Source: Chamaecyparis obtusa (lineage: Eukaryota; Streptophyta; Pinopsida; Cupressales; Cupressaceae). Taken from it: DNA of 64,000 bases. Of the stretch, positions 22,843 to 34,230 are shown piece by piece (position 1 is the stretch's first letter; every line of letters starts with the position of its first letter). The notes beneath the pieces are model-generated. The model saw nothing but the letters and a program-made list of their open reading frames with translations, was not told where the DNA came from and ran no database searches. Location of the stretch: the NCBI GenBank assembly GCA_027943335.1, contig BSBK01006354.1, positions 1 through 64,000 on the forward strand, in the 5' to 3' direction. Made by a program: the position numbers and the translations under genes.

Positions 22843-23955
22843 TGTTAGGATTTGGTAACACTGAGAGGGGGGGTGAATCAGTGTTACAATCCTTTATATT
22901 ATTCTTTGACTTCTTAATCTTCTTTAAACAACATATAAAGATGTAGCATAAAATAAGTAACCATGCAACATAGACAAACATAGAAGAACTCATAAGACCA
23001 TATTTATTTTCGAGGAAACCATGTTAAGGGAAAACCTCAGTGGGGATGGTACCCACAAATATTTACACTATAGGTACAATAACCTTATTAAGATTTTTGA
23101 CCCTGTCAGGATCTGAGTATTATAAAAGGAAGAACCTGATTAAAGGACAACCCCTTTTAGGAGTCTTTTACAATGTGGTCCCAATTAAGGAATCGAGCCT
23201 GCTAGAAGTCCAACCTTATTAGAGGCAATCACCCTATTAAAGGTGTATAAAAGGTGCAACAACACTTACAATCAATCTATTGTCTGAATACAAAGAGTTA
23301 ACAAAGTATTCCTTGAAGAATTCCTCTTGTTCTCCTTTTCCTTGATATTTTCTCTATCTCTCAGATGCCTTCATAGTACACATACATATATTTTCTCCAC
23401 ATCCTCTCAAAGTGTCTACACATACGTATACCTTGTTGGAGGTATATTTTGAAAGAGCTAGTCAGTATTACTCTAGCTAAGAAACATATTATTTAATGTG
23501 CATTAGCATGCTTCATTACCATCCTTAGTCAGCCTTAGATCCAAGAGAACATCCAAAAATATCTTTCCATTCGCTCATAAAGTCGGCCCTAGTGATTGCC
23601 AACAAGTTATACTATGCTTATTGTCTTTGCATCCAATCGACTGAACATGTCTCTTCGATACAATAATATTAATGTGTGCGACCTTACACATGTATTCATT
23701 TGTGTCTTATAGGCATGTAACCAAGATCTCATGTCTTAACGAGGCTCCTGTAAAGTTCGCTACACTTTTCTGTCAAACTGGGTCACGGGAACAGTCTGTG
23801 GACTTGGGCATTTTTCCTTCATCAACTGCATACAAACATATTCATATAAATATGTGTGATCATAAGTCTAATAAGTGTTTCCATAAATGACAACATTCCA
23901 TATGTGCATGTGTCTACATGTGCATATGTGTGCATGTGTTGACCACTTTCCAATA
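22843..23955 (-). repeat. Left (3') LTR of A
   Basis: Begins TGTTAGGATTTGG and ends CTTTCCAATA, where the right copy has CTTTCCAACA. It contains GAGAGGGGGGGTGAATCAGT at 22862 and GGGGATGGTACCCACAAA near 23042. Confidence 0.92.
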
Positions 23956-23971
23956 ATCTCCCCCTTTGGCA
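23956..23971 (-). promoter_or_regulatory. Polypurine tract of A
   Basis: The plus strand reads ATCTCCCCCTTTGG directly after the LTR. The same block follows the LTRs at 3448 and 27743. Confidence 0.85.
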
Positions 23972-24311
23972 TTGATGGAAACACTAAGTGAAAAAATTAC
24001 TAAGTACAACATCAAGACAAAAATGTAAAAGGAAATATTGACATAAATGAAATACATAAAATTTTGACACATAGCCTTTAGAGAAAACCTTTCTTATATT
24101 TATGTTTTCATTTTACATTACATGTTTTTTTCTCTATCTATCCCCCTTTAACATCAATGGAAAAGGGTGCCAAAAATGTCTGAAATAGCTACCAAAATAA
24201 TAAAATTAAAGATGTTCAGGATCACAACTAAATTTCCTATAGCACATCCCTATAGTTGGATTTCAAAATCTACATATCTACATCCCAAGCTGTCTTAATG
24301 GCTTCTACAAC

Positions 24312-24848
24312 CTAAATTAGCCCATTTAAACCAAATGTGGCCTTGTTTTCCTCCTCTACATCCTTAGGTATTAGTTCCTGGAATATTTTTAGACCAAGCT
24401 GAAGATCTTCTTGAGTACTCTCCAAGACACTGAGCTTGGGATTCAAGAAGCTTCTCAGCTCTGAAAATCTCTTCTGAATTCTATCCTTTTCTAACTGAAG
24501 AGTGTGGATTTTTTCTAGTATCTTGTTTGTCTCCTTATTTATATCCAATATTTTCTTATTTTCAAAATCCTCAGAGATTTTTGCCAAAACTTCTTCATCC
24601 TGAGCTATAATTTTTGATATATTCTATATATTCTTGTGCAAAGTCATGAAAAATCTAAATAGTTCATGTTCATCCTTAAGAAGGGATTTTATTTCCTTTT
24701 AAGTGGTAGTCAATGTATTAAGATCATCTTTGATCTCATCTAGAGTGTCTTCCATCCTTGATCTTTTGAAATCTTCTGCTACTTTTATTCTGGCTGCATC
24801 TTCTAAAGTATCAAAATTTTGTTCTATTATACTTTAAACATTATCCAA
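24312..24848 (-). pseudogene. Element A: coiled-coil tail
   Basis: A minus-strand frame (24587-24312) plus a broken continuation towards 24848 encodes a helical, charged protein: MAKISEDFENKKILD, ETNKILEKIHTLQLEKDRI, FSELRSFLNPKLSV, DLQLGLKIFQELIP. Heptad spacing of Leu and Ile is clear. It lies downstream of the zinc knuckles, as in element E. There is no named domain or catalytic motif. It was probably the oligomerising tail of a Gag-like polyprotein. Stops and frame changes show it is inactive. Confidence 0.55.
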
Positions 24849-25211
24849 ACTACCTATGGGATCCTCATTATGTATAGGAGGCGTAGTCAAAAGTTTACTT
24901 AATATTTGTGTTGCCCGGTGGATTGTTTATGAGGTCTTGTCAGATTTCTTCTCTGATTTTTCTTTTTCTTTAGCGAAAGAAAGCACTAACCACTGCATTA
25001 GGTCTATAACATCCATGTCCTCCAAATTGGTTGGAAGTGATTGAGAGCCACTTGCCAATAAATTAGGTGTAGAAAAAAGAGCGATAGACAATCCTTTTGG
25101 TTGTTCCTCTTGCTTTTTTGTTTCCTTTTCCTTTTCCTTTGCTTGTTCCTCTTCTACTTTTGTTTCTTTTTCTTTTTCTTGTTCCTTTGCATTTTCTATT
25201 TCTTTTTCTTC

Positions 25212-25908
25212 CTATTTTTGTTCCTCTTGCTTTTTTGTTTCCTTTTCATTTTCCTTTGCTTGTTCCTCTTCTACTTTTATTTCTTTTTCTTTTACTGGTC
25301 CTTTAAATATATAGTACTTCGCAACATGTCCATCATTGTTACACTTGAAACATGTCACCTTCTTCTTGGGCTTCAATTGGCTGTAAGCAATTTGCAATTT
25401 GCAATGCTTGGAAATGGTGGCCAAAGTTATTGTATTTATAACATATAATCTTTCTAGGTCTGGAAATAGGTTTCTTTACTTCTTCTACTAAGTTGTTGAC
25501 TTCATCCTTACTGCAATTATAAATAGTTTCTTGTGTAATATCATTTGTTTTACATGTTTCCATATCCTCAGATTGTTTATGCTCTACATCTTTACTGCAT
25601 TCACCTTTTTCAATATTTTCCTCATTCAAACTTTTCTCTTTCTATTTTTTAATTAAATCATTCAAGTGATCATATGTGGGTTTGCTAGACCTCATATAAG
25701 TTTTTCCACATTCTCTTATCTTGTATCCATACAAATAACAATTAAAGAAAAAGCCAGTAAATTTGGACTTAGGAATAACTTTTTCAATTAGTTTCTTTGA
25801 TTGATCTTTGTGACTCCAATCCTTGTCATTGTCCCTAAAAGGAGGTATCTGAGGTTCTGTTATCACAACCTTAGAATCTGACATCTTAGGTGACTCAAGA
25901 TTCACCAC
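25212..25908 (-). pseudogene. Element A: zinc-knuckle array protein
   Basis: Three minus-strand pieces in two frames encode knuckle-like modules: NCYLYGYKIREC near 25720, ICYKYNNFGHHFQ near 25430 and CFKCNNDGHVAKYY near 25335. A Glu/Lys-rich segment follows (EEEQAKENEKETKKQEEQ), encoded by an imperfect direct duplication of about 118 bp (25102 and 25220). Only the last module keeps most ligands. The same Gag-like plan, helices then knuckles then helices, is seen in E and G. No protease, integrase or RT follows. It is an inactive RNA-binding Gag-like protein by inference. Confidence 0.62.
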
Positions 25909-26263
25909 AATTCTATCTTTCTTCTGATTAGGATTGTCATTAAATCCTACTCATGTCATGTCTCCAATAGGCTTTTGCATGTCAATTTACTCATCCAATT
26001 TCTTTCTTCTCTCATGAATTTTTTCTATACAACCTTTGGTTTGATCAAGTTCACCAATAATGTTGATACAGTATCTTTCTACTTTGTCATACTTTTTTTA
26101 GTGTACTCAATTCATTCTCCAATGTCTACATCCTAGTGCCCTTGTATTTGATAGTTCATTCTACAACTTTTCTTTTTCTTTTCTTCCAGAATCAAGTTCT
26201 TTCATTAGGTTCAATTTTGTGATATCCAATTCATCCTTCGGGGAATCCTTTTCATGTCTTAGT

Positions 26264-27743
26264 TGTTAATATGATTTAGAACAATAGAGAGGGGGGCTGA
26301 ATCAGTTGTTCTCAGGTCCATAAGTATAAAAACAAACTTTAAACACTTCAACAAATCAGATCTAACAACCAACAGCTACTCGACCATTACTGATTCCATA
26401 ATAGAAACATATAACATTGCAGTCCACTACCCAGCTGTATCTAACTTGTAAAACACATAAATGTTCAAACCAAAACATTCACACAAGTATTTGACACCAG
26501 GATTTATAGTGGAAACCCAATTTGGGAAAAACCACTTTGTAACATGCTAAGTTATTATTTTCACTCTTCTGAAGTGAGCTCAGTTAAAAGCCAACCCTGT
26601 CAAAGGTTACAATACACACTGTTAGGTGTGACCCGGTTAAAGGATTTAAACCACTCTATTAAAAGTGTGCCTTGTTATAGGACTTACATACATTCCATTA
26701 GAATGCAACCTTGTTCAAAGGATTTAACATATGACTGTTAGGTCAACCTCTGTTAAAAGGATTTTGATAGTTACAATGGTTATAAAGTAGTAGTAGTAAT
26801 GATCTGAAAAACATACAAATCACTTTGTAAATATCAGATCCAATTCCATACACATATATTGGCTTACTAACTGTGAAAGTTTTCCATCTCCATCACTGAT
26901 CTACTCGGTATTCTCCTCAAGTAATCATAACACTTCTCCTTCATCCTTCTCTGCTTAGACAATCAATAACACCTCTAGTATCCTCTGTGTATTTCAGCCT
27001 CCATGCTTAGGTTCCCTAAATACAATTCCATTTCTAGGTCAATACATCATTTTCCACTTGATGTCCTTTGTAGATCTTAGGGTTAGGTCAGATTTATCGA
27101 ATCTACCCACTTTATGTTCTTCAACTTCTTTTCTAGAAACATCTCAAATCTCTTAAAGATTTACAATAAAACATTTGGTAGTGCATTAAATGCTTCCATA
27201 CAATCAATAAATAAATTCAACACATTTTACATAATCCAAGAATTCAACGATGTCGATCAGAAATCTAAATTCCCTTCAAATATAAAAATACTAACGCTCA
27301 GTCAATAATATGTTCAACTTCTCGGTCTATACTAGAAAGCTTGGTCAATACTAAAAACTATTTCAGGCTAACACTATCTTCCTCAACAATTAACTGATGT
27401 TCGGTCAACACTAATTTTTCTCGACATACACTAACTCGGTCAACACTAACATCACTCGGCTTAAACTAGATTTCTCCTCTTTTCCTTGGTTAAGCCTACC
27501 AGTTTAGTCTTCATTCTTACTAAGATAAACAATACATTGTCTCATCATTGTGCAACATAATCAAGTACTCATTGTAATACCAAGATAACTCAACCTTTCC
27601 TTAGGTGCTATTGTTACCAGCCTTTCCTATTCCCTTCTCATCAATCAAATAGATATAGTAATTTCCTAAGTAGCAACAGTCTTACCAATTAAGGTTTGAC
27701 ATCAATGACAATACAACAATTGCTTCAATTGCAGTTTCCAACA
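26264..27743 (-). repeat. Left (3') LTR of B
   Basis: TGTTAATATGATTTAG...TTTCCAACA, 1480 bp, with GAGAGGGGGGCTGAATCAG at 26285 and many TGTTA(A/G)AGG motifs between 26580 and 26760. It is uninterrupted and serves as the reference for the split right copy. Confidence 0.95.
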
Positions 27744-27758
27744 ATCTCCCTCTTTGGC
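27744..27758 (-). promoter_or_regulatory. Polypurine tract of B
   Basis: The plus strand reads ATCTCCCTCTTTGGC immediately after the LTR, the same block as in A with one change. Confidence 0.82.
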
Positions 27759-28326
27759 ATTGATGGAAACACCATATGATATCACATGAATAACACATGG
27801 ATTACCAACCAATCCAAAAACTTATCTGTCCATCAGAAATATTTGTAATATCCTTAGCTTCATTCTGATTCAGCATTGATTAGCCTCGCTTATGTGACCG
27901 TCCAAAAATATCAAATCTCCCTCTATCCTGATCCTTTATCTCTGTTCATCTTCCTCAGGTTACATTTCTTATCATCTCTATCATGTGATTATCATCTCTA
28001 TTCATCTCCCTCTTTGACAAAAATGCCAAAGCAGAAACTAAAACATACATCCTCTAGATGTAGATATCATCTATTTAGTTCAATGTTTCTCCCTCTGTCA
28101 TCTTGCTTATGATTGATTCTTGTCTTTTCTCTTCTTTTCACAACTCTAGGCTACTCCTAAAGTGTGACCTTCTTCTGCATCAACTTGTCAAATATTATTT
28201 TGTAGTACATTTGATGCAGTGCTCCTAGCTTGACTAGGCAGCCTCAATTAGGGGAAGGACCCCTAATTGAATTCTCAGATATTCATGTGCTTCTCTAGGT
28301 AAAGCCTTAGTGAATATGTCTACTAA

Positions 28327-28990
28327 TTATTCCTTTGTATTCACATACTCCATTCGGACCTCTTTATCTTGTACCATTTCTCTCAAGTAATGATACTTGA
28401 TTGTAATGTGTTTGGTCTTTGTGTGTATCACTGGATTCTTAGAGATGTTGATAGCACTTTTGTTGTCACAGAAAATGACAACTAGTTCAGTGATTTCTTC
28501 CTTCATACCCATCAACAATTGCTTTATCCATACCAAGTTTGAATAGTTCACAGTAGTAGCAACATACTTGGCTTTAGTAGTAGATTGGGAAATGCAATTT
28601 TGTTTCTTGCTTGTCCAGGAAACTAATCTCTGTCCAAGAAAGAAAGCTCCACCACTAGTACTCTTTCTGTCATCTACATTTCCTACCCAATCAGCATCTG
28701 TGTAAACTCTCAGTTCAAATCTTTCATCCTTCTTGTAATATAGCCCATAATCAGCAATTCCTTTCAAGTATCTCATTATTCTCTTCATAGCCATCATGTG
28801 TTTTTCCTTAGGATCGGCAAAGAATCTTGCCACAATGCCAAAAGCTATTGCAATATCTGGTCTACTGTGTACATCATACTATAGTTTTCCAATCATAGAT
28901 CTGTACAAAGTCTAGTTTACTTCTGCAGCATCATCATTTTTAGATAAATTTTGTCCAGTAGCCATAGGAGTACTCACTGGTCTAGAATCT
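28327..28990 (-). pseudogene. Element B: RNase H domain and RT end
   Basis: The minus strand encodes HSRPDIAIAFG, then RIMRYLKGIADYGLYY, YTDADWVGNVDDRKSTSGGAFFLG, SWTSKKQNCISQSTTKAKYVA, VIFCDNKSAINISKNPVIHTKTKHI and YHYLREMVQ. These are the RNase H acidic residues and C-terminal motif of copia elements (EAEY has become KAKY). RNase H removes the RNA strand during reverse transcription. A stop sits before the domain near 28880. Downstream lies 27759-28326, a noncoding 3' leader to the polypurine tract. Confidence 0.9.
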
Positions 28991-29690
28991 TCCATTCCAA
29001 AAGTTTTCAGTATCTCATGAATATATTTAGACTATGTAATGAAAATTCCTTTCTCCATTCAAGATATACTTGTAAACCAACAAAAAATTTGATCTCGCCA
29101 AACATGCTCATTTCAAATTCAGTTTGCATTTCATGTGAAAATCTCTTACACAAGGCATCTTGTCCACCAAAAATAATATCATCAGCAAAAATCTTTTCCA
29201 ACAAGATTTCTTTACCTTCTTCATCTTTCATGTACAGATTGCGTGTATCATTTGTCCTTGAAAATCCAATATGTATTAAGTAGTTATGCAATCTCTCATA
29301 CCATGCTCTGGGAGCTTGCTTTAATCCATATTCTGCTTTGATCAGTTTGCAAACCATGTGTCTTCTATTTGGATCAACAAATCCTTCAAGTTGTTCAATA
29401 TAAACTTCTTCTTTTAATATACCATTCAAAAATGCAGACTTGACATCCATTTGGTATACCTTGAAATCATTATAAGTAGCATATACAAGCAGAGTTCTTA
29501 CTCCTTCCAATCTAGCTATAGGGGAAAATGTCTCCCCATAATCTATTCCTTCTTCTTGTGCATAGCCTTTGCATACCAGCCTAGCTTTGTTTCTAGTGAT
29601 TTCACCATGCTCATTCAACTTATTTCAAAATACCGACTTTGTTCCTATGACAATTTTTATTTTTAGGTCTCGATACTAGAGTCCAAGTAT
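28991..29690 (-). pseudogene. Element B: reverse transcriptase
   Basis: In the minus direction: [29 protein letters not shown] (RT start), [12 protein letters not shown] with the first catalytic Asp, [25 protein letters not shown], and the polymerase box reading FADDIIFGG where YVDDIIFGG is usual, then [17 protein letters not shown]. The paired aspartates are intact but Y and V are changed to F and A. The upstream start region near 29690 is frameshifted. It copied element RNA into DNA and is now inactive through stops elsewhere in the polyprotein. Confidence 0.9.
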
Positions 29691-31250
29691 CATTCTTCTC
29701 TATTTGGTTATCTCTTCATTCATTGCTTGTATCCAATCTTCATTCTCCAATGCCTCCTTTTTTGTCTTAGGCTCAAATTCACATAGTAAACATGTTGGAT
29801 CCTTTGTCTTGCTTCTGGTCAGAACTCCAGTATCTTTATCTCCAATTATCTGTTCAAGCTTATGATGTCTCCTCACATATTTTTCCTAAATAGGTTCATC
29901 TCTCCTTTCCTCTAATTCATCAAATTCCCCAATAAGATTGTTAGAGTCAGCTTCTAAATGCTCAGCAATCTCATCCTGATACTCGTTAGCAACTTATTGC
30001 CACTCGACAGGTTCTTCTTCTCTCTCAGCACTATTTTCCTAATGCTCGGCAGTGTGTTCCTGATGCTCGGCATTGCTTACCCAAGACTCAGCATTAGGTG
30101 CAAGTCTATCACTTGCCTCTTCTTCCTCTATATACACAAAAGATTTGTAATCATCTAGTTCTCTTTTACTATCAGCTTCATTTCTTTCTGCATACTCATC
30201 AATCTTGACATTCACACTTTCCACAATTTTGTTAGTGTTAGAGTTCAAACACTTATAAGCTTTTACTTTTTGTGGAATAGCCTAGGAATACACCTTCATC
30301 ACTTTTAGCATCAAATTTACCATTCTTATTGTCCTTTAGTATGTAGCACTTACTTCCAAAGATTCTAAAGTATTTTACATTCAGTGCAAACCCATACCAT
30401 AACTCACAAGGTGTCAGATTTGTACCTTTCTTTATTTGTACTCAGTTAAGAGTGTCAAGAGTTGTACTTACAACTTCCTTCCATTATTTATGTGCCACAT
30501 TCTTCTCAATCAACAATGTCCTTGCACAATCCAAGATAGATATGTTTCTTCTTTCTACTATGTTGTTCTGTGGAGGAGTTCTAGGTGTAGACATCTATCT
30601 TTTGATCCCTCTATCATTGCAAAATAGATTAAACTCATTGGATATAAATTCTCCACCTCAGTCAAATCTCAAACACTTCAGGTTTCTTCCTGTCTCCTTT
30701 TCAACCTTAGCCAAATACCACTTAAAATATTGAAAAGCATTAGATTTTTCTTTTAAGAACATTACATGCATCATCCTAGTATGATCATCAAAAAAAAAAA
30801 AAAAGTATCTAGCACCATAGTAGCTTTGTATACCCATAGGTCCAAAAAGGTCAGTATGAACCAAATCTAAAGTATTCTCAGAAGTAAAATTTTTTCTCTT
30901 GAAACTTGACTTTGTCATCTTTCCTAACTGACATTCTTTGCACATCACATTCTCAAGTTTCTTCAATCTAGGTAGACCTCTCACTTTTCTTTTTCTTACT
31001 AATCTCTACCAGATTATCAAAGTTAACATGACATAGCCTCTTATGCCATAACAAAATATCATCAAGTTGTGCAATCATACAAGTTCCTTTAGATAGGTCA
31101 AGATAGAACAAATTACCTCTAGTATGTTCTCCACTTCCAATCAGTTCACCAGTGGCATCAAATATTTTAGCATTTTTGTGATAAAATTCCACTCAATAAC
31201 CACTACTATTAAGTTGTGCAACACTTAGCAAATTATAATTAAGACCCTTA
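29691..31250 (-). pseudogene. Element B: integrase and C-terminal linker
   Basis: The minus strand, in mixed frames, carries the GAG-pre-integrase block (LLWHKRLCHVNFDNL near 31080), CKECQLGKMTKSSF (zinc ligands), LVHTDLFGPM (first Asp), DDHTRMMHVMFLKEKS, LKCLRFD followed by a stop, then TPPQNNIVERRN (catalytic Glu region) near 30560. The chromodomain-like tail FRIFGSKCYI and FLGYS follow near 30290. A long acidic linker (30248-29930) rich in Glu, Ala and Asn precedes RT. A run of A15 at 30788 causes a stretch of Phe codons. Multiple stops and frameshifts are present. Confidence 0.85.
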
Positions 31251-31306
31251 ACCCAATATTCATTTTCACAAGAGATCTTATCAGTCATCTTAATCAATCA
31301 TTTTCC

Positions 31307-32539
31307 TCAAATAGGACATGGTGCATCATTACCAAATTTTACACTTTTACCTCTATAATGATGTAAGGTATCAAACTTACTCTTGTCACCAGTCATGTGA
31401 TGTGAACAACCACTGTCAATAATCCATTTATCATTCTTGTTCACATAGGAAATCAATACAGTTTTATCATCCTCATCAGACTCATCTTTCATTGCAACAT
31501 AGACAACTTCAATTTCAAAATCATCACCATCAGTGTCAGTCTCTTCTTCAGCAATGTAACAAGATTTCTTACCTTTTTCTTTGTAGTCCTTGTACCTTCG
31601 GTAGCTATTGTCATCCCTTCTGTCTTTGTGCTTGTTATCTCTTTCTTCATCCTTATCATTCATGTCAAGACATCTAGTAGTTATATGACCAACTTTATTA
31701 CATGAAAAACATATAATAGGAAGTTTACCTTTGTATTTTCCTTTTCCCCTTCTTAGTCTTCTAGCCATAAAAGCTTCTAGATTCTCAAGTTCTTCATCAG
31801 ATGTGTCACTGTCACTTTCACTTTCACTTTCACTTTCACTTATGCATTTCTCTTTTTCCTTCTTTGACTTGCTCAAAACCATTTGTGACTTAAAAGAAGA
31901 TTCAACATTACCAATACTACCAACAGTGAAGTTATCATGGTTAGAAAGTTTAAAAGCAGTAAGATTGCTGACCAAACTTTCCAAAGTAAGAGTATTGTTA
32001 GGGTTACATCTAGATTCTTGAATTGCTATAATTTTGACAGCATAAATAGGATGAAGAGTTCTCAATACTTTTCCAATTATAGTTTCGTCATCAATAGTTC
32101 CATTTTCTCCTCTAATAGCATTTACAACTTCTTTTATTCTACCACAATATTGTGCAATATTCTCACCTTCTTGCATTCTCATTTCATCAAATTTACCTGT
32201 TAGGCTCTCAGCTTTTGTTCTTAACACATTTATGTCACTACCATAGATAGTTGCAAGGGTGTCCCACATTTCCTTAGTAGTTGTGTAGTCCTTTATGTCT
32301 TCAAATTCTAGATAACTTAGGGTAGATGCAATCTCCAACATTGCTTGGTTATGTTATTACTTAGCTTTCATTTCTTTGACAGTCAAGGGTGCAATAGGTG
32401 TGGTATACTCATGCTCAATATAATATCTTGTAGAATCTCCAATGCCAGCCAGATGCAGCTTCATCAAACTTTTCCATGTAGGAAAGTTCTCCTTATTCAA
32501 CTTCAGTACCTCCTTATACATCCTGATCATTTGCTTCAA
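31307..32539 (-). pseudogene. Element B: Gag with zinc knuckle and protease
   Basis: One frame from 32539 to 31307 is broken by stops near 32357. It encodes N-terminal Gag (LNKENFPTWKSLMKLHLAGIG), the Gag body (EMWDTLATIYGSD, LTGKFDEMRMQEGENIAQYCGRI), a Ser/Glu repeat coded by a (CACTTT)n run at 31812, a complete zinc knuckle CFSCNKVGHITTRC near 31690, a basic then acidic linker, and the protease site WIIDSGCSHHMTGDKSKF near 31400. It is the best-preserved part of B. Gag forms the particle and the protease processes it. Confidence 0.92.
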
Positions 32540-32578
32540 GTACCTTCAAACTTGTTCTCTATCAACAGTAAGCACCAC

Positions 32579-32592
32579 AGCTCTGATACCAA
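32579..32592 (-). promoter_or_regulatory. Primer-binding site of B
   Basis: The minus strand reads TTGGTATCAGAGCT just inside the LTR, an exact match to the common initiator-Met copia site. Confidence 0.9.
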
Positions 32593-32593
32593 T

Positions 32594-33067
32594 TGTTAAT
32601 ATGATTTAGAACAACAGAGAGGGGGGGGTGAATCAGTTGTTCTCAAGTCCAGATGTATAAAATCAAACTTCAAACACTTCAACAAATCAGATCTAACAAC
32701 CAACAGCTACTTGATCATTACTGATTCCATAATAGAAACATATAACATTGCAGTCCACTACCCAGCTGTATCTAACTTGTAAAAAACATAAATGTTCAAA
32801 CCAAAACATTCACACAAGTATTTGACACCAGGATTTATAGTGGAAACCCAATTTGGGAAAAACTAATTTGTAACATGCTATTATTATTTTCACTCTTTTG
32901 AAGTGAGCTCGGTTAAAATCCAACCCTGTCAAAGGTTACAATACACACTGCTAGGTGTGACCTAGTTAAAGGATTTAAACCACTCTATTAAAAGTGCGCC
33001 TTGTTATAGGACTTACATACATTCCATTAGAATGCAACCCTGTTCAAAGGATTTAACATATGACTGT
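32594..33067 (-). repeat. Right (5') LTR of B, first part
   Basis: 474 bp matching 26264 onward, ending in ACTGT (33063-33067), the target site of C. It continues at 42079. Confidence 0.94.
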
Positions 33068-34047
33068 TGTACACACTAAAATGGTGCACTTCTATGAACC
33101 ATTACATGCAAGGTTGCTCAAGAATGAGGCCTCACAAAGCGGCTCATAGCTCTCTATGCATGGAGTTGCAAGGGACTATGATGTATTTTCTCTCAGCTAG
33201 AGCTACAAGCTTGTGACTTTGCTAGTCCACCACACAATGAGAGATTCAAGTGAAGACAAGGGCAACAATGCCAATATCTCCAAGAATCACTATGAAGATG
33301 CAATGCAAGCTATATGAGAATGCAATCTAAGCTATGAAAATGAAAGTACAATGCAACTAATCTATGAAAGGAAATAGCAATGGATTACAATGCTTCCTAT
33401 TTAAACTATGTGAGCTTATTCTATTGCATAGAAGGAAATCTATACTAAGAATGCCATTATCATGCAACTAAGAAAGAAAATATGCAACTAAATGATGAAA
33501 GCAACAAGTCTTCAATATCCTCAAAAGCTCCAAATGCACCTAAAACATGTAGCATAACATTAGCATAAAAACATGGTATATGCAAATGAAGGAGAGAGCT
33601 CTCCTTTTATAAGAAATGCAAAGAAATGGACCATGGAGATTAAGAGGCAAAAAGTCTTAATCAGCGGTGGAGCCTGAAAGAGGAGCAATCCATGTGCACA
33701 AGTATCCTCCAATAGAAAAATAGGAGTTGACTTTATGTCCATATGAGACAAAAAGTGTTTTCTTCTTTTTATAAAATAGGAATAGTGCTTTATTTGTGCA
33801 ACTTAGGATAAGAGGAAAAGTGGGACTTTTTATTTAATTAAAAGGGGAGGAAATATTCCTTTTAATGAAATAAAGACTTAGGATAAATGGTTAGCCCAAG
33901 GATAAAAATCCAATATATGATCGAATTTAAGATTTAATCAAGAAATTGATAATGTTGAAAATATTGATTATTGATCAAAATGATTCAGGGTTGATAAATC
34001 AAATAAATGGGGCCCAAAGTCTAGGCGACCATTTTTGGGTGCATACA
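33068..34047 (-). repeat. Left (3') LTR of C
   Basis: 980 bp, TGTACACAC...GTGCATACA, closely matching 41085-42073. Confidence 0.95.
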
Positions 34048-34062
34048 TTTTCCCCTCTTTGA
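34048..34062 (-). promoter_or_regulatory. Polypurine tract of C
   Basis: The plus strand reads TTTTCCCCTCTTTGA right after the LTR; on the minus strand this gives a purine run against the LTR start. Confidence 0.8.
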
Positions 34063-34065
34063 CTA

Positions 34066-34230
34066 ATGTGTGATCGATCTGGGAACACATGCAGTCAAAG
34101 AAGAATTGAAATGTGAGATCGATCTGGGATCACAAGACAACTCAGATGTGAGGTTGATTCGGGATCACACCCGAACAAAGCATAAACAAAGGCCTTTGAA
34201 CATGAGGTCGATTCGGGATCACATTCAAAG
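34066..34230. repeat. Fourfold GATCGATCTGGGATCACA motif array
   Basis: Four spaced copies of TGTGAGRTCGATYYGGGATCACA-like sequence (around 34070, 34110, 34150 and 34208), each with an imperfect inverted symmetry of TGTGA and TCACA. Located just inside the 3' LTR of C. Confidence 0.75.

Noticed and set aside
25097..25448. Phe/Leu-rich plus-strand frames that look like membrane segments
   Set aside because: They are the antisense of the Glu/Lys-rich region of element A's minus-strand protein.
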